Shown: positions 8,203 through 16,426 of the stretch, piece after piece
Position numbering within the stretch: position 1 is the stretch's first letter
Layout of the letters: each line of letters begins with the position of its first letter
Translations under genes and position numbers: made by a program
Notes under the pieces: generated by a model
What the model was told of the DNA's origin: nothing
What the model saw: only the letters and a program-made list of their open reading frames with translations
The model's database searches: none
DNA from: Lachnospiraceae bacterium
Lineage (GTDB): Bacteria > Bacillota > Clostridia > Lachnospirales > Lachnospiraceae
DNA length: 64,000 nt
NCBI GenBank assembly: GCA_015058015.1
Contig: SVDM01000013.1
Location: 1 to 64,000, forward strand
Direction of reading: 5' to 3'

Positions 8203-9441
8203 ATGAGATTTAATACCGGCTTACTGCATGATGGTGTCAATCGTAAAGAATATCACGGAGCAACCCTTCCTCCCATTTGTCAGTCCAGTGCCTTCGATCA
8301 GGAAAGTGCCGAAGGACTGGAGAAGATATTCGAAGGTACTGCTCCGGGGTATTGCTACACCAGGGTGGGCAATCCCACCATAACTGCTTTTGAAAACAGA
8401 ATAACAAGGCTTGAAGGAGGAGTTGGCAGCATTGCCTGCGCCTCGGGAATGGCGGCGATATTTAACGCCATTATGGGTATAGTTCAAAGTGGAGACGAGA
8501 TAATCTCCTGCGCCGGATTATACGGAGGAACTATAGACCTTTTTCATGACTTAGAGGCTTTCGGAATAAAGTCAACATTTATAGAGCCTAACAATACAGG
8601 GGCTATAGAAGCTGCCTTTACAGAAAGGACCAGACTTGTATTTGCTGAGACAATATCCAATCCCGGACTGGTGGTAACGGATGTGGAAGTATTAAGCGAA
8701 ATCGCTCATAAACATGATGTTCCTTTAATTCTTGACAATACCACCGCAACGGCATATCTATTCAAAGGATTGGAACACGGAGCAGATGTGGTTGTTAACT
8801 CATCCTCCAAATACATCAACGGCAGCAGCAATTCCATAAGTGGAATACTGACCCTTGGAGGAAAGTTTAAATGGGACATCGAAAAGTATCCGGCGCTGGC
8901 TGAATATAAGAAGTTTGGACCTTTTGCCTATATTGCAAGGCTTAGAAACAGTCTCTTTCGTGATATGGGAGCCTGCCTGTCCCCGCAGAATGCTTTTTTA
9001 AACCTTCTGGGACTTGAAACTCTGGGACTTAGAATGGAGCGGCAGTGCTCTAATGCACTGGATTTGGCCCGCTTTTTGCAAAAAGAGTTTCCTGATTTGG
9101 TTGTAAATTACCCGGGGCTTAATAGCAGTACTTCCCATGAGATTGCGAAGAAACAGTTTGGAGAAAAATACGGAGCAATTGTAACAGTAAGGACCGGAAG
9201 TAAAATATCGGCATATTCCTTAATAAATTCCTTGACAATTCCTTACAAATTATCTAATGTAGGTGACACTAAGACACTGGTTATTCATCCGGCATCCACC
9301 ATTAGTCTTCACAGCACTGACAAGGAAAGAGAGGACGCGGGGGTATATGATGATTTGGTAAGAATTAGCGTTGGAATAGAGGATGTGGAGGATTTGAAAG
9401 AAGACTTTGCTAATGCCGTAAAGCTAATCTCCAATTCATAG
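8203..9441 (+). CDS. O-acetylhomoserine sulfhydrylase (MetY-type PLP enzyme)
   Basis: A 412-residue Cys/Met-metabolism PLP enzyme. The PLP lysine is in SSSKYING (about 202), with the usual LDNTTAT and VVVNSSSKY stretches and a C-terminal SVGIED signature. MetY makes homocysteine from O-acetylhomoserine and sulfide. In Wolinella a MetY uses the thiocarboxylate of the carrier HcyS in place of free sulfide. The gene lies upstream of sulfite reductase and the ThiS/ThiF/JAMM genes, so that second mode is the better guess here. It starts 11 nt after the AssT-like gene. Gamma-lyase activity is an alternative within this fold. Confidence 0.85.
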   Translation: MRFNTGLLHDGVNRKEYHGATLPPICQSSAFDQESAEGLEKIFEGTAPGYCYTRVGNPTITAFENRITRLEGGVGSIACASGMAAIFNAIMGIVQSGDEIISCAGLYGGTIDLFHDLEAFGIKSTFIEPNNTGAIEAAFTERTRLVFAETISNPGLVVTDVEVLSEIAHKHDVPLILDNTTATAYLFKGLEHGADVVVNSSSKYINGSSNSISGILTLGGKFKWDIEKYPALAEYKKFGPFAYIARLRNSLFRDMGACLSPQNAFLNLLGLETLGLRMERQCSNALDLARFLQKEFPDLVVNYPGLNSSTSHEIAKKQFGEKYGAIVTVRTGSKISAYSLINSLTIPYKLSNVGDTKTLVIHPASTISLHSTDKEREDAGVYDDLVRISVGIEDVEDLKEDFANAVKLISNS

Positions 9442-9520
9442 GGGTGAATAAACATTACAATAATAACTGGGTGTGTTTGATTAATAGGAGGAATCATCAT
9501 TCCCGGAACGGAGGAATTAT

Positions 9521-10393
9521 ATGGCAGAGATTAAAATTGATTATGCTGAACTAAAAAAAGGCGGTTTCATGGTACAAAAGCAGAAGGGTTACGGTTCACT
9601 CAGACTACGGGTTATCGGAGGTAATCTTACTGCAGATAATATTAAAACAGTAGCGGAGGTTGCAGATAAATACGGCAAGGGTTATGTACATATGACTTCC
9701 CGTCAGGGAATCGAGATTCCCTTTATCAAGGCATCAGAGCTTGAAGAGGTTAAGAAGGCCCTTAAAGCTGGAGGAGTAGAAGCCGGTGTGTGCGGCCCCA
9801 GAGTAAGAACGGTTACAGCCTGCCAGGGATCGGAGATTTGCCCCTCAGGATGTATTGATACATATACCTTGGCTAAAGAGCTTGACGCAAGATACTTCGG
9901 ACGCGAGCTTCCCCATAAGTTTAAATTCGGTGTTACGGGGTGCCAGAACAACTGCTTGAAGGCTGAGGAGAATGACATCGGAATAAAGGGCGGTTTGAAG
10001 ATTAATTACAAAGAAGACGACTGCATTGACTGCGGTGTATGCGTAAAGGCCTGCATCAAAGGCGCTTTGTCCGAGAAGGACGGCAAGATTGTGCTGGATG
10101 CGGACAAGTGCAACAACTGCGGAAGATGTGTTAAGAGTTGCCCCACAGATGCCTGGGAGGGTACACCGGGATATATCGTATCCTTCGGCGGAACCTTCGG
10201 TAACTTTATATACAAGGGAGAGGAGCTTGTTCCCTTTATCGAAGACAAGGACACTCTCTTTAGAGTAACGGATGCGGCTATAGAATACTTTGAGGAAAAT
10301 GCCAACAAGAGTGAGCGTTTCAGAAAGACCTTAGAAAGACTGGGAGACGCAGAACTTCGTAAGCGCTTGACAGCCGCAATAGAGAACAAATAG
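9521..10393 (+). CDS. Assimilatory-type siroheme sulfite reductase with two 4Fe-4S clusters
   Basis: A 290-residue compact sulfite reductase. The siroheme/4Fe-4S ligands are Cys101 and Cys107 (CX5C) with Cys141 and Cys145 (CX3C). Two ferredoxin clusters follow (CIDCGVCVKAC near 167; CNNCGRCVKSC near 197). It reduces sulfite to sulfide with six electrons in the cytoplasm. This small single-chain form, close to AsrC and archaeal Fsr-like enzymes, is common in anaerobes. ATG 9521 follows CGGAGGA; a 79-nt gap separates it from metY. It should supply sulfide to the ThiF-like step. No ATP sulfurylase or APS/PAPS reductase is in the window, so sulfite must come from another source. Confidence 0.88.
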   Translation: MAEIKIDYAELKKGGFMVQKQKGYGSLRLRVIGGNLTADNIKTVAEVADKYGKGYVHMTSRQGIEIPFIKASELEEVKKALKAGGVEAGVCGPRVRTVTACQGSEICPSGCIDTYTLAKELDARYFGRELPHKFKFGVTGCQNNCLKAEENDIGIKGGLKINYKEDDCIDCGVCVKACIKGALSEKDGKIVLDADKCNNCGRCVKSCPTDAWEGTPGYIVSFGGTFGNFIYKGEELVPFIEDKDTLFRVTDAAIEYFEENANKSERFRKTLERLGDAELRKRLTAAIENK

Positions 10394-10412
10394 AAAAGAT
10401 GAGGATTAAATT

Positions 10413-10667
10413 ATGGCTGAGCTTGATTTTAAAGTAGATTCAGAAGTGGATATTACCGACAAGGTGTGCCCCTTAACCTTTGTTACTGCAAAGGTTGCAT
10501 TGGAAGAATTAGACGATGGCGAAGTGCTTTCAATCCGTCTTAATGACGGGGAGCCGGTACAAAACGTTCCCAGAAGTCTGAAGGAGGACGGACACAAGGT
10601 ACTAAAACTTCTTGATAATGAAGACGGAACATATAATCTTTATGTTCGGAAAGTAGAGGAAGGCTAA
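10413..10667 (+). CDS. TusA-like sulfur carrier with CPLT motif
   Basis: An 84-residue TusA/SirA-family protein. The active Cys19 is followed by Pro20 but reads CPLT instead of the canonical CPxP. Such proteins carry sulfur as a persulfide. The tail GEPVQNVPRSLKEDGH is typical of the subfamily found next to sulfite reductases. It starts 19 nt after the reductase gene. The stop TAA overlaps the ATG of the thioredoxin-like gene, implying translational coupling. It might take sulfide sulfur from the reductase, but this is inference. Confidence 0.8.
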   Translation: MAELDFKVDSEVDITDKVCPLTFVTAKVALEELDDGEVLSIRLNDGEPVQNVPRSLKEDGHKVLKLLDNEDGTYNLYVRKVEEG

Positions 10668-10984
10668 TGGCAGCAAGAATATCGGAGAAAGATTTTGAAG
10701 AAAGGGTTATCAAGGCCACAGAGCCTGTAGTAGTGGAATTCTATAACGACGGATGCGTCGCCTGCAAAAAGCTGGCGCCGGTTCTGGGAGATATAGAGGA
10801 TACATATGAAGGTCGTGTACATTTCTATAAGGTTAATACCAATTTTGATCCCGACCTGGTGGTAAGATATGATATCACCGCAGCCCCAACTCTGCTGTTT
10901 ATATCAGGCGGCGAAGAAAAGGACCGTCTCATAGGTACAAGAAAAGCCGAAGAAATAACAAGCAGGGTAGAAAGCTACCTTTAA
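10667..10984 (+). CDS. Thioredoxin-like protein with CVAC active site
   Basis: A 105-residue single-domain thioredoxin fold. The redox site is CVAC (Cys30, Cys33) where thioredoxin has CGPC. The cis-proline is in TAAPTLLF. It has no signal peptide. The start overlaps the TusA-like stop as TAATG. A thioredoxin of this kind could reduce a persulfide or a disulfide on the neighbouring carriers. The altered CXXC will change its redox potential and possibly its partner choice. Confidence 0.8.
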   Translation: MAARISEKDFEERVIKATEPVVVEFYNDGCVACKKLAPVLGDIEDTYEGRVHFYKVNTNFDPDLVVRYDITAAPTLLFISGGEEKDRLIGTRKAEEITSRVESYL

Positions 10985-11017
10985 AGAAAGAATGGTTTTA
11001 GAAAGGAAGAAGAGGCA

Positions 11018-11224
11018 ATGACAATAACAGTTGCAGGTGAAAAGAAAGAGTATATAGAGGGTATAACCCTTGCAGAATTAATTGTAGAAGAGGATGTAGA
11101 GAATCCGGAATACGTAACAGTTTCAATTAATGATGAATTTGTTGCATCCGATGCCAAAGACTCCACCGTAATAAAAGACGGTGATACAATCGAGTTCCTC
11201 TACTTCATGGGAGGAGGACGCTAG
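11018..11224 (+). CDS. ThiS/MoaD-like sulfur carrier ending GGGR (HcyS-like)
   Basis: A 68-residue beta-grasp sulfur carrier. ThiS-type carriers end in Gly-Gly, whose carboxylate is adenylated and turned into a thiocarboxylate. This one ends in Gly65-Gly66-Gly67-Arg68, so one residue lies beyond the glycines. In Wolinella the carrier HcyS is made with an extra C-terminal Ala, removed by the JAMM protease HcyD. A ThiF-like gene and a JAMM gene follow here, which supports the same scheme with Arg as the removed residue. The start lies 33 nt after the thioredoxin-like gene. Function in thiamine synthesis is less likely, as no thiG or thiH is nearby. Confidence 0.85.
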   Translation: MTITVAGEKKEYIEGITLAELIVEEDVENPEYVTVSINDEFVASDAKDSTVIKDGDTIEFLYFMGGGR

Positions 11225-11225
11225 T

Positions 11226-12065
11226 ATGGCAATGACGGATGAACAAATCGAACGTTATTCACGTCATATTATCTTAAAAGAGGTTGGAGTAAAGGGACAG
11301 AAGAAACTTCTAAACGCCAAGGTGCTGATTATCGGTGCCGGCGGACTGGGTGCCCCGGCTGCTATGTACTTAGCGGCAGCAGGTGTAGGTCATATCGGCA
11401 TCGTGGATGCAGACGAAGTAGATCTCTCCAACCTCCAGAGGCAGGTTATTCACACAACGGCAGATCTCGGTAAGGCCAAGGTTAAATCCGCCAAGGAAAC
11501 CATGACAGCCATCAATCCTGACGTGGAAGTTACCACATACCGCATGTTTGTGGATGCCTCCAATATACGTGAACTTATAAGAGAATATGATTTTATTATT
11601 GACGGTACGGACAATTTCCCTGCAAAGTTTCTTATTAACGATGCCTGTGTTATTGAGAAGAAGCCCTTCTCCCATGCGGGAATAATCAGATTCCAGGGAC
11701 AGCTGATGACCTATGTTCCGGGAGAGGGTCCCTGCTATCGTTGTGTATTTAAAAATCCCCCGCCAAAGGACGCCGTTCCCACATGTAAGCAGGCGGGAGT
11801 CATAGGAGCAATGGCAGGAACCATAGGAACATTGCAGGCCATGGAAGCCATTAAGTACATAATCGGAAAGGGAGAACTTCTTACAGGATGGCTCCTTACC
11901 TATGATGCTTTGAAGATGGAATTTAGAAAGATTAAACTGCCGAAAGAGACGAAAAATTGTCCGGTATGCGGCGAGAACCCCACTATCTTAGAGCCAATAG
12001 ACTATGAGCAGGAAGTGTGCGAAGAGACGGCGGGAAGATTTGCCACAAGAGACGAACAGCAGTAA
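11226..12065 (+). CDS. ThiF/MoeB-type carrier-activating adenylyltransferase (HcyF-like)
   Basis: A 279-residue E1-like enzyme. The nucleotide-binding loop is GAGGLGAP (about 37-44), with DLSNLQRQV after it. Zinc ligands are CYRC and CPVC. A Cys lies in VPTCKQAG. There is no C-terminal rhodanese domain, unlike MoeZ. It should adenylate the C-terminal Gly of the sulfur carrier encoded just before it, allowing sulfide to form the thiocarboxylate. ATG 11226 is two bases after the carrier stop. Its ribosome site, GGAGGA, is made of the carrier's own glycine codons, so the two are tightly coupled. Confidence 0.88.
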   Translation: MAMTDEQIERYSRHIILKEVGVKGQKKLLNAKVLIIGAGGLGAPAAMYLAAAGVGHIGIVDADEVDLSNLQRQVIHTTADLGKAKVKSAKETMTAINPDVEVTTYRMFVDASNIRELIREYDFIIDGTDNFPAKFLINDACVIEKKPFSHAGIIRFQGQLMTYVPGEGPCYRCVFKNPPPKDAVPTCKQAGVIGAMAGTIGTLQAMEAIKYIIGKGELLTGWLLTYDALKMEFRKIKLPKETKNCPVCGENPTILEPIDYEQEVCEETAGRFATRDEQQ

Positions 12066-12086
12066 GACTATTAAGGATGAGAGATT

Positions 12087-12515
12087 ATGATTATCAGGAT
12101 GGAATACCAATTATACGATGATATAGTGGAATATGCCGCAAAGCATCTCCCGGAGGAAGCCTGCGGACTAATTGCCGGAGAGGAAAATGAAGAAGGCAGA
12201 GAGATAAAAAAGGTGTATTTCCTTGAGAATAAGGACCACTCTTCGGAGCATTTTACCCTAGATCCGGCAGACCAGATGGCTGCCATAAAGGATGCCAGGG
12301 CTTTGGGATATAAGGTCTTTGGCAACTGGCATTCTCACCCTGAGTCCCCTTCCAGACCATCCGAAGAGGATATCAAGCTTGCATACGATTCCAAATCAAG
12401 CTATCTTATTCTGTCACTTATGGCAAAATATCCGGTTCTTAATTCCTTTCATATCGAAGGAAAAGAAGTAACAAAAGAAGACCTGCGAATCTATTCAGAA
12501 GAATACTATTATTAA
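12087..12515 (+). CDS. JAMM/Mov34 metalloprotease (HcyD-like)
   Basis: A 142-residue JAMM-fold zinc protease. The metal motif HxHP-x6-S-x2-D is intact (His82, His84, Ser92, Asp95), with an upstream Glu in LPEEACGLIAG. Related Mec+ and HcyD proteins cleave after the Gly-Gly of sulfur carriers. They both mature the carrier and release the sulfur amino acid. Here it would remove Arg68 from the carrier and later free homocysteine. ATG 12087 follows AAGGATGAG; an ATG four codons later is possible. It is the last gene of the sulfur operon and is followed by a strong terminator. Confidence 0.87.
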   Translation: MIIRMEYQLYDDIVEYAAKHLPEEACGLIAGEENEEGREIKKVYFLENKDHSSEHFTLDPADQMAAIKDARALGYKVFGNWHSHPESPSRPSEEDIKLAYDSKSSYLILSLMAKYPVLNSFHIEGKEVTKEDLRIYSEEYYY

Positions 12516-12523
12516 CCTTATGG

Positions 12524-12564
12524 GGGCATTTTGTAATTCCATACAAAATGCCCTTTATTTTTTT
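12524..12564 (+). terminator. Rho-independent terminator of the sulfur operon
   Basis: GGGCATTTTGTA (12524-12535) and TACAAAATGCCC (12542-12553) form a perfect 12-bp stem, followed by TTTATTTTTTT. Confidence 0.93.
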
Positions 12565-12684
12565 AGAATGTCATATATAGATTAGCTCCCTTTTCTCATT
12601 TTATAATTTTTGTATCTTTATATCGGGCATGTAAAGAGAAGGTTCACACTGAACTACGAAACAGTATGAAAGGGGAAAGGTTTA

Positions 12685-13164
12685 ATGAGAAGAGGAAGAG
12701 CTATAGGAGTTTTTATGAACATAACATGCGGATTATTATTCTGTCTGGTTATGTCCATTATAGTATTGTTCAGGAATGAGCAGATGACAGGGTTGCCGGC
12801 AGGAACCCTGCTTAATGTGAAGATGGTGGCTTTCTCGGTTATTCAGGCCTTCTTTGTAAGTTATACAATAGGAGATCTGGTTCCAAGTTACAGTTGGGGT
12901 ACCGCATTCTGCGCCAAGAATAATATGGGTAAAGTTCCAAGCTATTTTATAACAATAGCTATTCATGCATTTATAATCGGAACCATCTGCAGTCTTATCT
13001 GTACTTTTATTGCGGTGGATGCGGGAACATTCAGCTTCACAACACTTATTGCATGGTGGACTAACTATCCCATTCTGTTGCTTGCAGCATACGTTCTTAT
13101 GGTTATAGTTATGGGACCCTTGCAGAAGGCGGCATTTGCTCTGACAAAGAACATTACAGACTAA
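12685..13164 (+). CDS. Small four-helix membrane protein, unknown function
   Basis: A 159-residue protein with four predicted membrane helices (about residues 8-27, 45-65, 85-110 and 125-147). I do not recognise a named family; the helix pairs resemble DUF2798-like proteins, but weakly. The start follows AAAGGGGAAAGG at 12670. It has its own terminator and is separated from the sulfur operon by a terminator and about 120 bp. That stretch contains a TATAAT-like sequence near 12601. No role can be assigned. Confidence 0.65.
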   Translation: MRRGRAIGVFMNITCGLLFCLVMSIIVLFRNEQMTGLPAGTLLNVKMVAFSVIQAFFVSYTIGDLVPSYSWGTAFCAKNNMGKVPSYFITIAIHAFIIGTICSLICTFIAVDAGTFSFTTLIAWWTNYPILLLAAYVLMVIVMGPLQKAAFALTKNITD

Positions 13165-13199
13165 ACACAATACGGCGAGTAAACCATACTATAATAATA

Positions 13200-13253
13200 G
13201 ATGCCACTTAAGCTCCCTCCCTTTAGGGAAGCTGGAGTGGCATCACTTTTTTT
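13200..13253. terminator. Bidirectional terminator between convergent genes
   Basis: GATGCCACT (13200-13208) pairs with AGTGGCATC (13236-13244), with further pairing inside. A T-tract (13247-13253) serves the plus-strand gene. It lies between the membrane-protein gene and the convergent PucR-type regulator. Confidence 0.8.
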
Positions 13254-14502
13254 AAGTTAAAATATCAAAGAGATAAAAGCTTACGCGATAGCCTAAGGCT
13301 AATATGCCATCCTCCGGGTCTATTCCAAAGGATTCTTTAAGCTTGGTAATACGGTAATCTACTGTATTGCGGTGCAGATTCAGGGCCTTGGCGGTGGCAT
13401 TCATCTTCAGATTGGACTCTAAGTAGGCACGTAGGGTTTCGTAGTAATCCGTTCCATGCATTCGGTCATACTCTCTAATCATGCCGATGCGGGGGTTTAC
13501 TAAGGACAAGCAGTCATCGGGAGACAGGTTCTTGCTTATGGCTGAATAGACACAGTATTTCTCGTAGTCATATATAAGATTCCGGGGGTGAAGCCTGCGT
13601 CCTGCCTCAATTGCGTATTCTGCATCTTTTACATGAAGGGATGAATTACCTATATTCTTATATGTATAGCTAATACCCAGAGCTATATTCCTCTTTTTCA
13701 GGAAGTCTGACAGGGCATCTCTGTCTGTAATACAGTCATCCTCAAGATTGCTTCGCATAGCGATAAAGGCCACACTGTCTTCACTGTATACCACTCCCTT
13801 GCCGCCGGAGACGAAGCCTTCGGTGGATCTTAGAAGGTATTCCACAGGAATATCCCGTTCTAGCGACATCTTCTTAAATATAAGGACATTCAAATACGTC
13901 AAAGGATTCAAGCCGGAATAGTTTAGCCTGTTACGAAGGCGGCTGGAATCGGGCTTAGAGGTTAGAAGTTCCGAGATGACGTAGCTGTACTTGTCGTCGG
14001 AGCTTTCTTTCTTCATCTTGATACGTTCTAAGGCTACTTTCAATACATGGGTAAACTCCTTAAGAAGGTAGGTGTCGTCTTCGGTTATTGGCCTTCTGTG
14101 CTCAACAAGGGTGACGAAGCCTATATTCTTCTCATCCACGTATATCTTGCGGGAATAATACCGGGCCTTAAAGCCCTCGTCCTTGGAAATCTCTGGTTCA
14201 GGATTAATAAGCCTTGTATGCAGTCGGTTATCAAGGGCATAATCTGTGTACTCGGAAGGGTAGTAACGATTAAGGGAGATAAATTCCCACAAGGCATCAT
14301 CAGGATTGGGATTGTAGGTGTCCACAAAGGATGTACAGGCAATGACGCTGAAGGAATTGTCGCTAAGGATAAGTGAATTCTCGAATACAAGAGATGCTGC
14401 ATCGATAATTGAATCAATATCCTGATGCTTGTAGATTATATCGTAGAGCTGATGGCTCTTTTTGTGAAAATTATCGGTATCGATAATATCGTTTCTGTTC
14501 AT
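13252..14502 (-). CDS. PucR/CdaR-family transcriptional regulator
   Basis: A 416-residue regulator. The C-terminal 60 residues hold the PucR-type helix-turn-helix (LKMNATAKALNLHRNTVDYR). The middle is a GGDEF-like/CdaR-type domain and the N-terminal 180 residues look like a sensor. This family often activates neighbouring catabolic genes on sensing purine, sugar-acid or amino-acid metabolites. The start at 14502 (MNRNDIID) has GGGAGG just before it. The open frame runs further upstream but without a ribosome site, into low-complexity sequence. It is divergent from the amidohydrolase-MFS pair and shares a 28-bp dyad with it, so it is their likely regulator. Confidence 0.83.
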   Translation of the reverse strand: MNRNDIIDTDNFHKKSHQLYDIIYKHQDIDSIIDAASLVFENSLILSDNSFSVIACTSFVDTYNPNPDDALWEFISLNRYYPSEYTDYALDNRLHTRLINPEPEISKDEGFKARYYSRKIYVDEKNIGFVTLVEHRRPITEDDTYLLKEFTHVLKVALERIKMKKESSDDKYSYVISELLTSKPDSSRLRNRLNYSGLNPLTYLNVLIFKKMSLERDIPVEYLLRSTEGFVSGGKGVVYSEDSVAFIAMRSNLEDDCITDRDALSDFLKKRNIALGISYTYKNIGNSSLHVKDAEYAIEAGRRLHPRNLIYDYEKYCVYSAISKNLSPDDCLSLVNPRIGMIREYDRMHGTDYYETLRAYLESNLKMNATAKALNLHRNTVDYRITKLKESFGIDPEDGILALGYRVSFYLFDILT

Positions 14503-14618
14503 GTTAACCTCCCGAAGAGAAAAACCAATGGATACGTTTCTATTATACATGCATGTGGCCAATATACATTTATAAAAAATTACAAAAATCAATTCAATAA
14601 CTTGTATATACTTATATG

Positions 14619-14646
14619 GATAATAGCATACCATATTGCTATTATC
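14619..14646. promoter_or_regulatory. Dyad operator in the divergent PucR/amidohydrolase region
   Basis: GATAATAGCA (14619-14628) and TGCTATTATC (14637-14646) form a perfect 10-bp inverted repeat with an 8-nt spacer. It lies between the two divergent starts. It is the best candidate binding site for the PucR-type protein. Confidence 0.6.
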
Positions 14647-14656
14647 AACATATAGC

Positions 14657-14676
14657 GCCCCGAGATAAGGCGGGGC
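14657..14676 (+). other. Leader hairpin before the amidohydrolase gene
   Basis: GCCCCG (14657-14662) pairs with CGGGGC (14671-14676) around an 8-nt loop. The stem lies 24 nt before the ribosome site. It may affect mRNA stability or translation; no T-tract follows. Confidence 0.45.
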
Positions 14677-14713
14677 AATGAATTGTAATAATATACAAGG
14701 AGGAGGAAACACG

Positions 14714-16426
14714 ATGACAAAAGCAGACACGGTGTTTATCAACGGAACCATACTCACATTAGATGACAAGAATTCCATATGTGAGGCAGTGGCTGTAAAA
14801 TGCGGAAGGATTATCAGTACAGGTACAACGGCGGATATTAAGCCGTACATTGGGGAGGATACACAGGTTATTGACCTTGAAAGGAAGATGATGCTACCGG
14901 CAGCATATGATGCCCATGTGCATTGTACATCCATGGGTTCGGCAAGTATGATGGTAGATTTTTCATTCCCGGGCTGCGATACAGTAGAAGAGATGCGTCG
15001 CAGAATAAAGGAAGCGGCTGCCCATACTCCTAAGGGAGAGTGGATAAGAGGTTATGGCTTAAACGAAACGCTCATAAAAGAATACCTGCCGGAGACAGGC
15101 AGAATCATCCATCATAAAGACTTTGACGATTGTTGTCCCGACCATCCCTTAAAGATTTCTCTTTGGACGGGCCACAGCGTATTTGTTAATGCCCTTGGTT
15201 TGGAAAAAGCAGGTGTGGATGACAACACTCCAAACCCCGTGTCGGGAGTAATCGTTCGTGACAAAGACGGTCACGCAACGGGACTGCTCCACGAGGGCGG
15301 CGGTGTCAACCTGATTGACCGTGTTGTACCGCTGTTTACCGAAGAAGAGGTGGAACAGGCCATTACCAACTTCCAGAATACGGTAGTAAGCAACGGTTAC
15401 ACAGGCTATACCAATGCCACACTGGGACCCTGTGACAACAGAAACTCGGGTATCTCGGATTCCAGGGCATTTGACGTATACAGAAAGATGGCCAAAGAAG
15501 GCAAGCTAAAGGCAAGAGTATCCTTAGGTCTCTATGCCGGACGTGACGGTGTTCAGACAGCTGAGAATGTAGCCGAGACCATTGACGAATTCGATTTTGA
15601 TAAATATAACGAGAATCCGGAGATTCTCAAAGTAGGACTGATTAAGCTTTTCTGTGACGGAACACCCATGGGACATACAGCCTGGATGTACGATGATTAC
15701 TTGGATCAGCCGGGGAACCACGGACATTCCTGCTTCTTGGATGAGAATGCATCTGATGAGGAACAGGCAGAAGCTTTAAGAAAAATCATCAAAGTGTGCC
15801 ATGACAAGGGCTTCCAGATTGGTATCCACGCAATAGGAGACAGAGCGGTAAGAACCTCTATAGATTGCATAGCACAGGCTATTGAGGAGAATCCCAGATC
15901 TGATGCAAGACATTATGTGCTTCATCCGGACAGCATGGGTACAGAGGAGATGGCAGCTAAAGCCGCTAAGTACGGAATCCTCTACTCAGTACAGCCGGGT
16001 CTTATCGATCATATTATTGAGCCGGCTATAGCTCTTACAGGAGAAAAGGTTAAGTCGGGCCAGCAGATAAGGACATTCCTTAGTCAGGGAGTTAAATGCT
16101 GCGGCGGTTCCGACGGAATAATCGGTGAGTTCCAGAATTGGCGTCAGTCAGTACAGTCAGCAGTAACGAGACGTTCTCATATTACGGGAATTCAGTACCA
16201 TAGAGAACTGGCTCTTACAATAACAGAGGCCATCAGACTCTTTACCATTGATGCGGTTTATCAGGAGCATATGGAAAAAGATTTGGGATCTGTGGAAATC
16301 GGTAAATTCGCAGATTTCCAGGTTCTTGACAAGGACATTTACAGAGTGCCTGTGGATGAAATCGGAAGCATTCAGGTACTTCAGACATATAAAGAAGGCG
16401 TGTGTATTTATGATAGGAACAACTAG
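14714..16426 (+). CDS. Amidohydrolase, YtcJ-like (amidohydrolase_3) family
   Basis: A 570-residue metal-dependent amidohydrolase. The N-terminal composite-barrel strand (TVFINGTILTLDDKN) leads to the metal motif DAHVH (near residue 69). Further metal ligands are in GIHAIGDRA and HYVLHPDS, with the Asp in CCGGSDG. YtcJ-like enzymes hydrolyse N-formyl, N-acyl or cyclic amide bonds of poorly known substrates. ATG 14714 follows GGAGGAGG. The partner MFS gene overlaps its 3' end by 17 nt, so the pair probably imports and cleaves one compound. The substrate cannot be read from sequence. It may be a nitrogenous compound, judging from the PucR-type regulator. Confidence 0.82.
   Translation: MTKADTVFINGTILTLDDKNSICEAVAVKCGRIISTGTTADIKPYIGEDTQVIDLERKMMLPAAYDAHVHCTSMGSASMMVDFSFPGCDTVEEMRRRIKEAAAHTPKGEWIRGYGLNETLIKEYLPETGRIIHHKDFDDCCPDHPLKISLWTGHSVFVNALGLEKAGVDDNTPNPVSGVIVRDKDGHATGLLHEGGGVNLIDRVVPLFTEEEVEQAITNFQNTVVSNGYTGYTNATLGPCDNRNSGISDSRAFDVYRKMAKEGKLKARVSLGLYAGRDGVQTAENVAETIDEFDFDKYNENPEILKVGLIKLFCDGTPMGHTAWMYDDYLDQPGNHGHSCFLDENASDEEQAEALRKIIKVCHDKGFQIGIHAIGDRAVRTSIDCIAQAIEENPRSDARHYVLHPDSMGTEEMAAKAAKYGILYSVQPGLIDHIIEPAIALTGEKVKSGQQIRTFLSQGVKCCGGSDGIIGEFQNWRQSVQSAVTRRSHITGIQYHRELALTITEAIRLFTIDAVYQEHMEKDLGSVEIGKFADFQVLDKDIYRVPVDEIGSIQVLQTYKEGVCIYDRNN

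Noticed and set aside
14503-14934. N-terminal extension of the PucR-type regulator
   Set aside because: The extra 144 codons overlap the dyad operator and the start of the divergent amidohydrolase gene. GGGAGG precedes ATG 14502.
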